Part shown: positions 39,303-47,899 of the stretch, in pieces
How positions within the stretch are numbered: position 1 is the first letter of the stretch
Layout: every line of letters starts with the position of its first letter
Source of the DNA: Gimesia aquarii
GTDB lineage: Bacteria > Planctomycetota > Planctomycetia > Planctomycetales > Planctomycetaceae
Length of the DNA: 64,000 nt
Direction: 5' to 3'
NCBI RefSeq assembly: GCF_007748175.1
Contig: NZ_CP037422.1
Location: 310,001-374,000, forward strand
Program-made: the position numbers and the translations under genes
Notes under the pieces: generated by a model
Databases searched by the model: none
What the model saw: only the letters and a program-made list of their open reading frames with translations
Told to the model about the DNA's origin: nothing

Positions 39303-40691
39303 ATGCTGCATGGCAAAAAGAACTTAAGCGATACCGATCCAGATTCAATGTTGACTCCCGCTTATGGTAGTCGGTCTATCAGTGAACCCGTTCCTAAGTA
39401 CCGGATGCCCGAACAAGGGCTCCCTCCTAAAATTGCCTATGATTTAGTTCGTGATGAATTGATGCTGGACGGAAACTCGCGGCTCAATCTGGCCACCTTC
39501 GTCACCACGTGGATGGAAGATGAAGCACGGCAGCTCATGTCGGAAACGTTCGACAAAAATATGATCGATAAAGACGAGTATCCGCAAACCGCTGAAATTG
39601 AATTACGGTGTACCAATATGCTGGCTAAGCTATGGAACGCGCCGCAAGAAGAAGAAGCAGTAGGCTGTTCAACGATTGGGTCCAGTGAAGCGTCTATGCT
39701 GGGAGGTATGGCGTTAAAATGGAATTGGCGTAAACGTCGCGAAGCGCAAGGAAAATCAGCAGATAAGCCGAATATGGTGATGGGCATCAATGTGCAGGTT
39801 TGTTGGGAAAAATTTTGCCGTTACTGGGAGATTGAACCACGTTTTGTTCCCATGGAAGGAGACCGTTATTGTTTGAACGCAGAGGAAGCGTTGAAACTGG
39901 TTGATGAAAATACAATCGGAGTTGTGGTTATTATGGGTAGTACCTTTGACGGCAGGTACGAAAATGTGAAAGAAGTCAATGACGCACTCTTAGAACTGAA
40001 TGCGCAAAACGGCTGGGATGTTCCCATTCATGTTGATGGAGCCAGTGGCGGCTTTGTTGCTCCTTTTTTACAACCAGATTTGGAATGGGATTTCAGACTC
40101 CCGCTTGTGAAATCGATCAACACATCCGGGCATAAATTTGGGCTGGTTTACCCCGGAGTTGGTTGGATTGTCTGGAGAGATAAAACAGAACTCCCTGAAG
40201 AGTTAGTTTTCCACTGTAACTATCTCGGCGGCGACTTACCAAATTTTGCTCTGAACTTTTCACGACCTGGGAATCAAGTCGTCGCACAATATTACAATTT
40301 TTTGCGACTGGGACATGAAGGTTATTGCAGTATTCATCAAGCGTCACAAAATGTCGCCTTGCATCTTTCTTCAGGAATTGCAGAACTGGGACCGTTCCAA
40401 TTAATTTCAGACGGAAGTTCGATCCCTGTTTTTGCCTTCACTACGAATGAGAAAGCAAACTTCAGCGTATTTGATATCTCGAATAAATTACGAGAGCGTG
40501 GCTGGCTGGTCCCCGCTTATACATTCCCTAAAAACCGTGAAGACCTGGCAGTACTGCGTTGCGTTTGCAAAGAAGGCTTTACGAGAGACATGGCAGACAT
40601 GCTACTCCTCGATATGCAACATGCCATCGACTTTTTTGCTTCTCAACCCAACCACAGACCGGAAACAAAAGGCTCGGGGTTTCATCATTAA
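39303..40691 (+). CDS. gadB: Glutamate decarboxylase
   Basis: PLP enzyme converting L-glutamate to GABA and CO2 while consuming a proton. The 462-residue protein shows the family segments NLATFVTTWMEDEA near residue 60, the GCSTIGSSEASMLGGMALKW block, HVDGASGGFVAPF (the Asp that contacts the PLP nitrogen), and the Schiff-base lysine K278 in SGHKFGLVYPG. It is very similar in layout to the E. coli GadA/GadB type, which has its lysine at 276. AGGGAGAGC lies about 6 bases ahead of the ATG. No glutamate/GABA antiporter gene is adjacent, so a simple acid-resistance pair is not encoded here. It is convergent with a lipoprotein gene. Confidence 0.95.
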   Translation: MLHGKKNLSDTDPDSMLTPAYGSRSISEPVPKYRMPEQGLPPKIAYDLVRDELMLDGNSRLNLATFVTTWMEDEARQLMSETFDKNMIDKDEYPQTAEIELRCTNMLAKLWNAPQEEEAVGCSTIGSSEASMLGGMALKWNWRKRREAQGKSADKPNMVMGINVQVCWEKFCRYWEIEPRFVPMEGDRYCLNAEEALKLVDENTIGVVVIMGSTFDGRYENVKEVNDALLELNAQNGWDVPIHVDGASGGFVAPFLQPDLEWDFRLPLVKSINTSGHKFGLVYPGVGWIVWRDKTELPEELVFHCNYLGGDLPNFALNFSRPGNQVVAQYYNFLRLGHEGYCSIHQASQNVALHLSSGIAELGPFQLISDGSSIPVFAFTTNEKANFSVFDISNKLRERGWLVPAYTFPKNREDLAVLRCVCKEGFTRDMADMLLLDMQHAIDFFASQPNHRPETKGSGFHH

Positions 40692-40710
40692 GGAGCCCGT
40701 TACGAGAGTT

Positions 40711-41133
40711 TCAATCTTTTAAATCAAAAGTAAACTCATTGCTACCCGCTTTTACCTCCGCTTTGAGCGGACTTTTACTGATGTCGCGATATTTTTGCGG
40801 AAGATTCGGATACTCTTTCTCGGGAGCCGGGTTATCGGGTGTTGCCAACTCAGGGGGGGCAACTGCCACATTGTAATTTCCGAGTACAACTTCTTCGAGC
40901 TCTACCTGTCCTGATTCGTTTAAGAGGCCGACAGCCGCTTCCCCTTTGCCCGTGATCATCATACGTACTTCTCCCTCAGTCACAGGAGAGCCATTATGGG
41001 TAACAGTGATTGTAACGTAACCACGTTTTTTCGTATCATCAGCCCCACCACAGCCAATCATCGTCAGACTGAAAAAAAGAATTGCAAATGCCAACATACT
41101 GCAACGTCGAAAGAGATCTATTTTAACCATCAT
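40711..41133 (-). CDS. Small planctomycete lipoprotein with transthyretin-like fold
   Basis: A 140-residue protein with a signal peptide ending in the lipobox LTMIGC, so a lipid-anchored exported protein. The mature part has a short beta-rich domain (GYVTITVTHNGSPVTEGEVRMM, LNESGQVELEEVVLGNYNVAV) that resembles carboxypeptidase-regulatory or transthyretin-like folds. Such lipoproteins are common next to DUF1559 genes in planctomycetes, as here. The start may be 41133 or the adjacent ATG at 41130. The function is unknown; a role in surface binding is inferred only. It follows the DUF1559 gene on the same strand but a terminator lies between them. Confidence 0.83.
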   Translation of the reverse strand: MMVKIDLFRRCSMLAFAILFFSLTMIGCGGADDTKKRGYVTITVTHNGSPVTEGEVRMMITGKGEAAVGLLNESGQVELEEVVLGNYNVAVAPPELATPDNPAPEKEYPNLPQKYRDISKSPLKAEVKAGSNEFTFDLKD

Positions 41134-41168
41134 TCAATTTTATCCCATCATCTAGAAGTTGTCGTATC

Positions 41169-41213
41169 AAAAAGTAAAGACCCCAGGCGTATTAGGTCTG
41201 GAGTCCTTACTTT
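41169..41213 (-). terminator. Terminator after the DUF1559 gene
   Basis: A long imperfect hairpin (14 of 16 pairs): AAAGTAAAGACCCCAG (41171-41186) against CTGGAGTCCTTACTTT (41198-41213). On the minus strand it ends in a T-run (the A-run at 41169-41173). It lies 45 bases past the DUF1559 stop. Confidence 0.78.
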
Positions 41214-41257
41214 GAATTTTTACGGTTAATAAATAAGTACTTTTGCACTTTGATTCA

Positions 41258-42274
41258 TTAAAATTCACCGAGCACTTGGCCATCACTCTTGGAACAGAGA
41301 TTTGCCAAGGTAGAGAAGTCAAGATTGTCAGACAGAAAACGAACTGCCCCGTCTGTCAGCAAAACATGCGTACCACCGGTGTGATAAGATCCCAGGATTG
41401 TGTTAGGACCGTAGGTTCGGTACGCCTCATCGCCTGCACCCGAATTCCAAAAACTGTTGATGGAATACTTAACTGTTGTGGTACCGGAACCCCAGGTGGA
41501 ACCATCTAGTAATGATGCTACTTTCGAAGAATTTGTAATCCCGCTCCACCCACCATAGTAGTTGGAACGAGAATCCTGATTATTCACTTGGCCAGATTGT
41601 TCACCCACAATAATCGTGTTGGATGTTCCATCAGTGATATCGCGCATTCGAAACGAATCATTGGGTACTAACAGACCATTACTGCAAAATTGCCCCGCAC
41701 CATAACCGGCAGACGCTGCAGAGCAAACGGTTGTTGTAGCTCCTGAAGGATCGGGAGTGGCACCTGCAATTCCCACATAGTCCATCGTCTGACCTAATTC
41801 ACTATTATTTTTGACATTCGCGCTGTCATTTGCCGCATTGGAATGAGGAGAAGAGGGACAATTATAAACGGGAACCCGTAAGGTTTTCAGAATTTCATTC
41901 GTACCCGCTCCTGTACCATATCCATAACCCGAACTTCCTGCAGAAGCAAATCCAATCGTTGACGTACCAATTGAAAAATTCATTTGGTTATATGCGGGGG
42001 CTTGATCCAGGTAAGGAAGAATGGGCGCACGCCAGTTGGCTCTCCAAACAGGGCTCTGTTCGCCAATCGGAAAACGCAAAAAAGTGTCATGATAGTTGTG
42101 TAATGCCAGACCAATTTGTTTCAGGTGATTTTTACAGGTGCTCCTGCGAGCCGCCTCCCGTGCCTGTTGAACCGCCGGTAGTAACAATGCAATTAAAATT
42201 GCGATAATGGCAATCACCACTAATAATTCAATGAGGGTGAAGCCACGTTTGCGTGGAATGTGCCTGCTAAACAT
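41258..42274 (-). CDS. DUF1559 protein with type IV pilin-like N-terminus
   Basis: A planctomycete-typical protein: prepilin-like N-terminus with a large extracytoplasmic domain. The 338-residue product has KRGFTLIELLVVIAIIAILI (Gly before Phe, Glu at +5), then ALLLPAVQQAREAARRSTCKNHLKQIGLALHNYHD, the usual DUF1559 start. The domain contains PNDSFRMRDITDGTSNTIIVGE and ends near GTHVLLTDGAVRFLSDN, also typical of the family. The prepilin peptidase would be encoded elsewhere. Genomes of this phylum often carry dozens of copies; the function is not known, and a role in fibres or surface attachment is inferred. A terminator and a lipoprotein gene follow. Confidence 0.94.
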   Translation of the reverse strand: MFSRHIPRKRGFTLIELLVVIAIIAILIALLLPAVQQAREAARRSTCKNHLKQIGLALHNYHDTFLRFPIGEQSPVWRANWRAPILPYLDQAPAYNQMNFSIGTSTIGFASAGSSGYGYGTGAGTNEILKTLRVPVYNCPSSPHSNAANDSANVKNNSELGQTMDYVGIAGATPDPSGATTTVCSAASAGYGAGQFCSNGLLVPNDSFRMRDITDGTSNTIIVGEQSGQVNNQDSRSNYYGGWSGITNSSKVASLLDGSTWGSGTTTVKYSINSFWNSGAGDEAYRTYGPNTILGSYHTGGTHVLLTDGAVRFLSDNLDFSTLANLCSKSDGQVLGEF

Positions 42275-42849
42275 GGAAATGTCTTTCGGTAAAAATGGAA
42301 ATTAAAAATCGAGCGTAAATTTGCCGTGAGAAAAGAGGTAAACTACTCTGGAGGGACCTTGTTAGTGGAAACTCTTAAATGAAACGCTAAAGCACCAATA
42401 ATGCAGATTCTTAGATGCATAATAATACTCATATAATATTTATTTAGATTACTTCATTAAATGCCCAAAAGTAACAACAAAAGTCATGATATTTTTAAAA
42501 TCGAGGGCATAAAATAGTGTTACTGTGTTCATTTATTGAGCGATTTACAAAATATGTAGCTCAAAAAGATCAGTGGTCACACTTAATTTTGAATAAGAAA
42601 TACTTATTTGAACTAGTAATCTAACCACCCAACTTCGTTCCAAGTGTCTCTCAATTTCTTAGAATCCTTCAAAAATATTTTTTTTCTTCAATTTATTAAT
42701 TCGATACAATGTTGTGCTCATTGTCTCTAAGTTGGAACGATTGATCTTTTAAGATCAGAGGCTTGGCTCTGGTCGAAGTGGTTTGTTCTGATCAAATAAA
42801 AACGACATAATGTGAGCTTCTATTTACATGTCAATAATGAGGAACCATC
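42275..42849. other. 575-base AT-rich divergent gap
   Basis: Region between the divergent DUF1559 and DUF1080 genes. It contains a small hairpin TGATCTTTTAAGATCA near 42741-42757. I saw no ORF or RNA family. Promoters of both genes must lie here. Confidence 0.5.
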
Positions 42850-43629
42850 ATGCGACTCACGCCTTTTGCTCTTAGTCTATTGCCATTGATTTTTGTTACG
42901 GCTTGGTCCTCTGCACTCGCTGAAATCGGTGTTTCTGCCAAGGTTCCCAGCGACGCTGAAATTCTCCTGGATGGTAGTCGGGAAACGTTGGATCAAAAGT
43001 GGACCTATTGGAAAGGACCACGCTTTAGTTCTTCTCTTCCTATCAAGTGGAAAATTGTTGAAGACCCTGTCGATACGGGTACGGTTGTAATGACCGATGA
43101 TCCAGCAGCTGCGGGAGGAAAATATGGAACAGCCGACATTGTGACGAAAAAGAAATATCGTGACTTCCGTCTACATGTTGAATTTCTAGTGATGAAACCA
43201 GGTGGCAATAGTGGAGTCTATTTACAGAACCGCTATGAAATTCAAGTTTTGGATGGTGATAAAACGAAGCATGGTATGGGGGCTGTCATTAACCGTACCG
43301 AATCACCTTATCATGCTTATAACGGAACAGGGAAATGGAACGCTTACGACATTACGTTTCGCGCTGCCCGTTTCAAAGATGGTAAACTGGTCGAAAAACC
43401 GCTCGTTTCAATGTATTTCAATGGTAAGAAGGTGCATGAGAACGTAACGATCAACAAAGTCTGGGGGGGGCCCAATTCTGGACTGGATGGTGGAAATAAT
43501 AACGGATTTGGAATTACTGATACTCCCGGTGGAATTAAGCTCCAATGTGAAGGACATGATGTACGCTATCGAAATGTCTGGATCAAAGAACTTGATCTCA
43601 AAACGGCTGATACAGACTTTCGGGAATAA
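42850..43629 (+). CDS. Exported DUF1080 protein (3-keto-disaccharide hydrolase family)
   Basis: DUF1080 proteins have a concanavalin-like beta-sandwich; some are reported as 3-ketoglycoside hydrolases. The 259-residue product has a signal peptide (FALSLLPLIFVTAWSSALA). The family body shows EILLDGSRETLDQKW, GTADIVTKKKYRDFRLHVEFLV, GGNSGVYLQNRYEIQVLDG (near residue 118) and the C-terminal IKLQCEGHDVRYRNVWIKEL. It is a single plus-strand gene; a second family member is at 59023-59682. ATG at 42850 is preceded by GAGGAACC. The substrate is unknown. Confidence 0.9.
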   Translation: MRLTPFALSLLPLIFVTAWSSALAEIGVSAKVPSDAEILLDGSRETLDQKWTYWKGPRFSSSLPIKWKIVEDPVDTGTVVMTDDPAAAGGKYGTADIVTKKKYRDFRLHVEFLVMKPGGNSGVYLQNRYEIQVLDGDKTKHGMGAVINRTESPYHAYNGTGKWNAYDITFRAARFKDGKLVEKPLVSMYFNGKKVHENVTINKVWGGPNSGLDGGNNNGFGITDTPGGIKLQCEGHDVRYRNVWIKELDLKTADTDFRE

Positions 43630-43635
43630 GGGCTG

Positions 43636-45192
43636 CTATTTCTTGCTGTGGGGTTTGTTGTGTTGGTACAATACTTTCCCTTTCTCATCGTGAAACACAA
43701 AAGAAAGTGTCGCCGGTGATTGTTTCTCTGCCGGAGTTACTTTCACCAGCAAGAATCCACCGGAGCGTGGATCTTGAGAGTAAGCTTGTTTGATGAGCCC
43801 TTTCGGATCAGTTGATTTGGGATCACCGGGTTTGCGACCTAAGCGAGAATTGGCATCGACCAGCGCACCACAGGAAAATTCTTCAAACCCGCTGGGGTCA
43901 GTGGCGTGATATTGCCAGTGTCGATCACCGCAGACAATAAAGAAGTTCTGCTGATCCAAACCGTTCTCTTTCAGCCATTTAAAAAATTCATCACGCTCAT
44001 GACGAAATCCACCGATATCACAATGGTTGTCCGTCTTTCGTAAATCGTCGGGACCAACCATTGGAGTAGGTGAAATTAAGAGTTTGAATGTCGCGTCACT
44101 CTCTTTTAATGTTTTTTTCAACCATGCTTTTTGCTCATCGCCCCAGATCGTTTTTCCAGGACCGTCTTTCATCGCATTTGGACTACGATACATACGATTT
44201 TCCGGCAGCCAGATTTGTAAATCCTTGCTAACCCGATGGGTCCTGTATGTTTTAGCATCCTTGTCATCCATTGGTGCGACGGGTAGTTGTTCCAGCATCA
44301 TCGCTCGACCTTCATCCGGAGAAGGCCGATGATCGCCCGTATTATCACCATCATCGATGCGATAATCATGATCATCGATTTCCCAATAAGTGGGCACGGC
44401 AGCGAACAGGTCACGATAGCGAGGCTGCACGAATTGCTCATGCCATTTCTGTCGTAATTCGGGAATCGTTTCCGCCCGCGGTTTATCGGGAGTGTCATAA
44501 TAAACATTGTCACCGGTGCCTATGAAGAAATCGGGCTTTAATTTCAAGATCGTCTCTAACGCCGGATAACCCAAGTGTTTATCGGGACCTGAGTAGGGCT
44601 GAGGGAGCTTTGTGTTATTTTCTATCAAGTGTTGTTTTTTATCGATACGATCGTCGCCGTGAAACTTCGCATAGTTCATTCCAGTTACAACCACAAATTC
44701 TACTGGCTTTGCCTGACTCGCTCCGGGTAGCGTTTTGAATCGGGCTGTCGGGCCAGAATGGAGCTGATCTTCTGCTGAGCCAATTTCAGTCGTGCATTCG
44801 AACTCCGTTCCTGCTGGTAAATCTGTAAAGGAAGCGCGTGCGATAAAGTCATGATCGGCTATCGCTTTTACGATTTGAGTACTCCCCTTCGCTGTATCTG
44901 ATATTTCTTCTGATATAGGTTGCAATATAAATTTGACGAAGCCCGGCATGCCTTTGACATCGCGGTTGACCAGTTTGTCAGTCTCTGTTAACCGTACCTG
45001 TACTAAGGCGCTGTCTGGTGTGACCTCGCCTACCATAATTCCCATGCCAGCCATTGGGAGCTCACCATCAGATTCAGCAGGAAGAGGAGCAGTTTCTCCC
45101 TGTTCAACCTCGACCACAACGACTGACTCTTCAGGGTTCTTTTTTTCGCAGCCAAACAAAAACAGAAGGCACAACAGACAGCAAACTCTCAT
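43636..45192 (-). CDS. Lipoprotein of the PhoD-like phosphoesterase family
   Basis: A metallophosphoesterase similar to alkaline phosphatase D. I use the ATG at 45192 (GGGAG about 8 bases upstream), giving 518 residues that start [17 protein letters not shown]: a lipobox LFGC makes it a lipoprotein. A Fn3-like N-terminal domain follows. The catalytic region shows [15 protein letters not shown] (metal-binding GDN), [18 protein letters not shown] (DDHD), [11 protein letters not shown], and [15 protein letters not shown] (GDRH). These match the metal ligands of PhoD-like enzymes. The substrate is unknown. It is convergent with the DUF1080 gene and 6 bases separate their stops. Confidence 0.9.
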   Translation of the reverse strand: MRVCCLLCLLFLFGCEKKNPEESVVVVEVEQGETAPLPAESDGELPMAGMGIMVGEVTPDSALVQVRLTETDKLVNRDVKGMPGFVKFILQPISEEISDTAKGSTQIVKAIADHDFIARASFTDLPAGTEFECTTEIGSAEDQLHSGPTARFKTLPGASQAKPVEFVVVTGMNYAKFHGDDRIDKKQHLIENNTKLPQPYSGPDKHLGYPALETILKLKPDFFIGTGDNVYYDTPDKPRAETIPELRQKWHEQFVQPRYRDLFAAVPTYWEIDDHDYRIDDGDNTGDHRPSPDEGRAMMLEQLPVAPMDDKDAKTYRTHRVSKDLQIWLPENRMYRSPNAMKDGPGKTIWGDEQKAWLKKTLKESDATFKLLISPTPMVGPDDLRKTDNHCDIGGFRHERDEFFKWLKENGLDQQNFFIVCGDRHWQYHATDPSGFEEFSCGALVDANSRLGRKPGDPKSTDPKGLIKQAYSQDPRSGGFLLVKVTPAEKQSPATLSFVFHDEKGKVLYQHNKPHSKK

Positions 45193-45433
45193 ATGAGCAC
45201 TCCCTCGGAATGAGCAAAATACTTTGGAAAGATATAAATTGATTCGTTTACAGTTACCGCCCCAGTACAGACTCATTTATAGTTACTTTTTTACTCAGAT
45301 GCTACGATTTATGAATAATCTGAACGAAAAAGCTTGCTGATATTGATTGTAATACGTCAAAATGAACGGTTATTATAAATTCTTAAATCGAAGATTAGCT
45401 GCATATCACTCCTTAATTTGAAGAAGACCCACC

Positions 45434-46216
45434 ATGAAACTCTCCAAGCTGATTCCCTTGTTCACAATCTGTCTACTTACTTTGACACACACTGTGTTTG
45501 CTGAAAAACAAGCTGAAGAAGCCTGGAAAAAACTGGTTCGATCACCCCGTTTTAATAAACGCCCTGCGTTTCAATTTGTCGAAAATAACTCCAAACTTCC
45601 GAATGTTTTGTTGTATGGCGATTCGATTTCCATCGCCTATACCGATGCCACCCGTGATGCACTCAAGGGCAAAGCCAACTTATATCGTCTGTATTGTAAC
45701 GGTGGTGATTCTTCGTCTTTCATCAATAAAATGAAAACCATGCATACGACAATGAAAGATAAGAATCTAAAAGGACATTGGGACTTCGATTGGGATGTCA
45801 TTCATTTTAATGTTGGCCTGCACGATCTGAAGTATATGAGTGGGAAAAAACTGGATCGTGTAAATGGCAAGCAAGTCACTTCTCCCGCGGATTACGAAAA
45901 GAATCTACGTGCTATCATTGCTTATCTCAAAAAATTAGCACCCAAAGCAAAACTCATTTTCGTGACAACGACCCCTGTCCCTGAAGGTGAAGCTGGTCGC
46001 ATTGCAGGCGATGCAGCAAAGTATAATCAAATTGCCATGAAAGTCCTCATGGATCATCCTGAGATTATGGTCAACGACCTTTATGCTTTGACGAAACCAT
46101 ACCACAAAAAATGGTGGACGAAACCGGGCAATGTTCACTTCAATTCCGCCGGCGCGACTGCACAAGGCAAAGAATCAGCTCGTGTGATTGAACAGGCACT
46201 CAAAAAACAGGATTAG
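45434..46216 (+). CDS. Exported SGNH/GDSL hydrolase
   Basis: An esterase-like hydrolase, possibly a carbohydrate deacetylase. The 260-residue protein has a signal peptide (LIPLFTICLLTLTHTVFA). The nucleophile block is VLLYGDSISIAYTD (GDS), the oxyanion glycine and Asn are in CNGGDSSS and HFNVGLHDLKY, and the C-terminal histidine is in GNVHFNSAGA. In the usual DxxH motif the residue three before His is Asp; here it is Gly, so the catalytic acid may be missing or be supplied elsewhere. ATG at 45434 has GAAGAAG upstream. It is convergent with the BNR gene. Confidence 0.87.
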   Translation: MKLSKLIPLFTICLLTLTHTVFAEKQAEEAWKKLVRSPRFNKRPAFQFVENNSKLPNVLLYGDSISIAYTDATRDALKGKANLYRLYCNGGDSSSFINKMKTMHTTMKDKNLKGHWDFDWDVIHFNVGLHDLKYMSGKKLDRVNGKQVTSPADYEKNLRAIIAYLKKLAPKAKLIFVTTTPVPEGEAGRIAGDAAKYNQIAMKVLMDHPEIMVNDLYALTKPYHKKWWTKPGNVHFNSAGATAQGKESARVIEQALKKQD

Positions 46217-46250
46217 AAGCTTCAGTGGTCCAATCTTCAGAATCAATGCG

Positions 46251-47366
46251 CTAAGATTTTGCAAACCGCACGCAATAGATGGGAGGGAGTGTCGTCGAGA
46301 TCGTCTGCCAGGAATCGCCGCCATCTTCTGAAATCCAGAGGTTACCCGTTGTGGAACCTGTAACGAGACACTCACCCGTTTGATCCACGTCCAACGCGTG
46401 CCGATAAACGATATCATATGCATACTCTTGAGGCAGACCATTCGTGAGAACCTCAGAAGTCAAACCACCATCGGTGGTGCGGGCAATCACAAATTTACCG
46501 TCAACGGGAATGCGACATTCATCTTTGATTGCCGGTACAAACCAGGCGATATCTGGTTGTTTGGGATGGACGGCGACGGCAAACCCGAACCCGGAAGGTT
46601 GAATCGTTGTAATCTCTTGCCAGGAATTGGCACCATCAGTAGTGCGAAACACACCATTATGGTGTTGAGCCCAGTAGAAATCGGGATGTGATGGTGATTG
46701 AACGAGACAATGTACATCTTGAATATTAGGATCATAGGCCTGATCAGGGGGAACATATTCTGCACGGATGCCATCGGCTTTACAGGTCCAACTCGCACCA
46801 TCATCTTTAGTCACCCAAACGCCTCCACAGGAGATCGATACTGCCACCTGTTGGCTATTTTCGGGATGAACACAAATAGAATGAATCCCGGGATCGTCTT
46901 TCCCACCTCCAAACCAGTGTTGACGCTCGGGCAGATCCCAAAATGATTCAACCAATTGCCAGCTGGAACCACAATCGTCAGAGCGAAACAAGCCTCCCGG
47001 GATCGTACCGCACCAGAGCCGATTTGGTTGATCTGGACCTCCTGGTTCCAACGCCCAGATTTCACTTAAACTGGCCGGCTTAGGCTTGCCGTCTGTTGAG
47101 AAAGGACCAGCACCGATTGTTGCTCCTTCGGGATAAACGGGCACGGCACATTCTTCCCAATTCTTTCCATCGTCATTACTGCGATGCAGCTTCACTCCAA
47201 AGTGACCGTGGTTAAGAGCGGCATAAGTTGTACCGTCTCGATGGTCTTTTAATACCATCGAAACATGTTCTCCATGAAAATCATGTCGACCAAGTGACCA
47301 GCCCGAGGAGCTGCGATCAAGTTGAAATAACCCTTTGCGCGTGGCAATATGAATTTGGGAACTCAT
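46251..47366 (-). CDS. BNR/Asp-box beta-propeller protein (sialidase-like)
   Basis: A six-bladed propeller without export signal. The 371-residue protein carries Asp-box (S/TxDxGxxW) motifs: SNDDGKNW, SDDCGSSW, TKDDGASW, TTDGANSW, TTDGGLTS and SEDGGDSW. Such motifs occur in sialidases, Ycf48-like and VPS10-type proteins, but sialidase catalytic residues (the FRIP arginine motif) are not seen. It has no signal peptide, so it probably acts in the cytoplasm. It lies 50 bases downstream of a MoaD-like gene on the same strand, and the two look like one transcription unit. The function is unknown. Confidence 0.85.
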   Translation of the reverse strand: MSSQIHIATRKGLFQLDRSSSGWSLGRHDFHGEHVSMVLKDHRDGTTYAALNHGHFGVKLHRSNDDGKNWEECAVPVYPEGATIGAGPFSTDGKPKPASLSEIWALEPGGPDQPNRLWCGTIPGGLFRSDDCGSSWQLVESFWDLPERQHWFGGGKDDPGIHSICVHPENSQQVAVSISCGGVWVTKDDGASWTCKADGIRAEYVPPDQAYDPNIQDVHCLVQSPSHPDFYWAQHHNGVFRTTDGANSWQEITTIQPSGFGFAVAVHPKQPDIAWFVPAIKDECRIPVDGKFVIARTTDGGLTSEVLTNGLPQEYAYDIVYRHALDVDQTGECLVTGSTTGNLWISEDGGDSWQTISTTLPPIYCVRFAKS

Positions 47367-47416
47367 GGGATGTCTCTTTCAGTTTGTTTAGTCTTTTGTA
47401 GTTCATCTATATTTAT

Positions 47417-47686
47417 TTAGCCGCCAGAAAGTGCTTGCATTACATAAATTTCACTATTGGGTGAAATGGAATCGCTCAGGTGAACTCGATCAACAATCGT
47501 TTTGCCATCAACAAAAATTACCATATGTTGACGTAGCCGACTCTGATCGTCGAGGATATATCCCCGCAATTGTTGATCGGTCTCAAACACAGCATCCAAT
47601 GCTTCGCGCACCGAATCTCCGGAAACTGTTGCTTCAGGACAAGATAAATGACGTTCCAGATTAGGTGTAAAAACAACGCGGACCAT
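47417..47686 (-). CDS. MoaD/ThiS-family ubiquitin-like protein
   Basis: An 89-residue beta-grasp protein ending in ALSGG. The C-terminal Gly-Gly is where MoaD and ThiS are adenylated and thiocarboxylated, so it may be a sulfur carrier. Typical features are VRVVFTPNLERHL at the start, VFVDGKTI-like HMVIFVDGKTIVDR in the middle, and the SISPNSEIYVM strand before the tail. No moaE, thiG or E1-like gene is nearby. Instead a propeller gene follows directly. The start at 47686 is an ATG with weak upstream signal. The gene is divergent from the TPR-redoxin gene. Confidence 0.85.
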   Translation of the reverse strand: MVRVVFTPNLERHLSCPEATVSGDSVREALDAVFETDQQLRGYILDDQSRLRQHMVIFVDGKTIVDRVHLSDSISPNSEIYVMQALSGG

Positions 47687-47899
47687 AATGGGATTATGCT
47701 ACACTGTACAAAACTGAGAGGCAAGTAAATTCAGATTTGGTGTCTTTTTTTTCGTCATAGTGAATAGTGAGACGGGGCATTTACATAACTGTGCTTCGAA
47801 ATGATCCTTGTCTATCGACAATTGGAAAAGGGGCGTAGTAAAATTAATATTTGAACATTCTCTCAATAGTGGTTCCGTTCCTCTAACTCTAAAGCGTTA

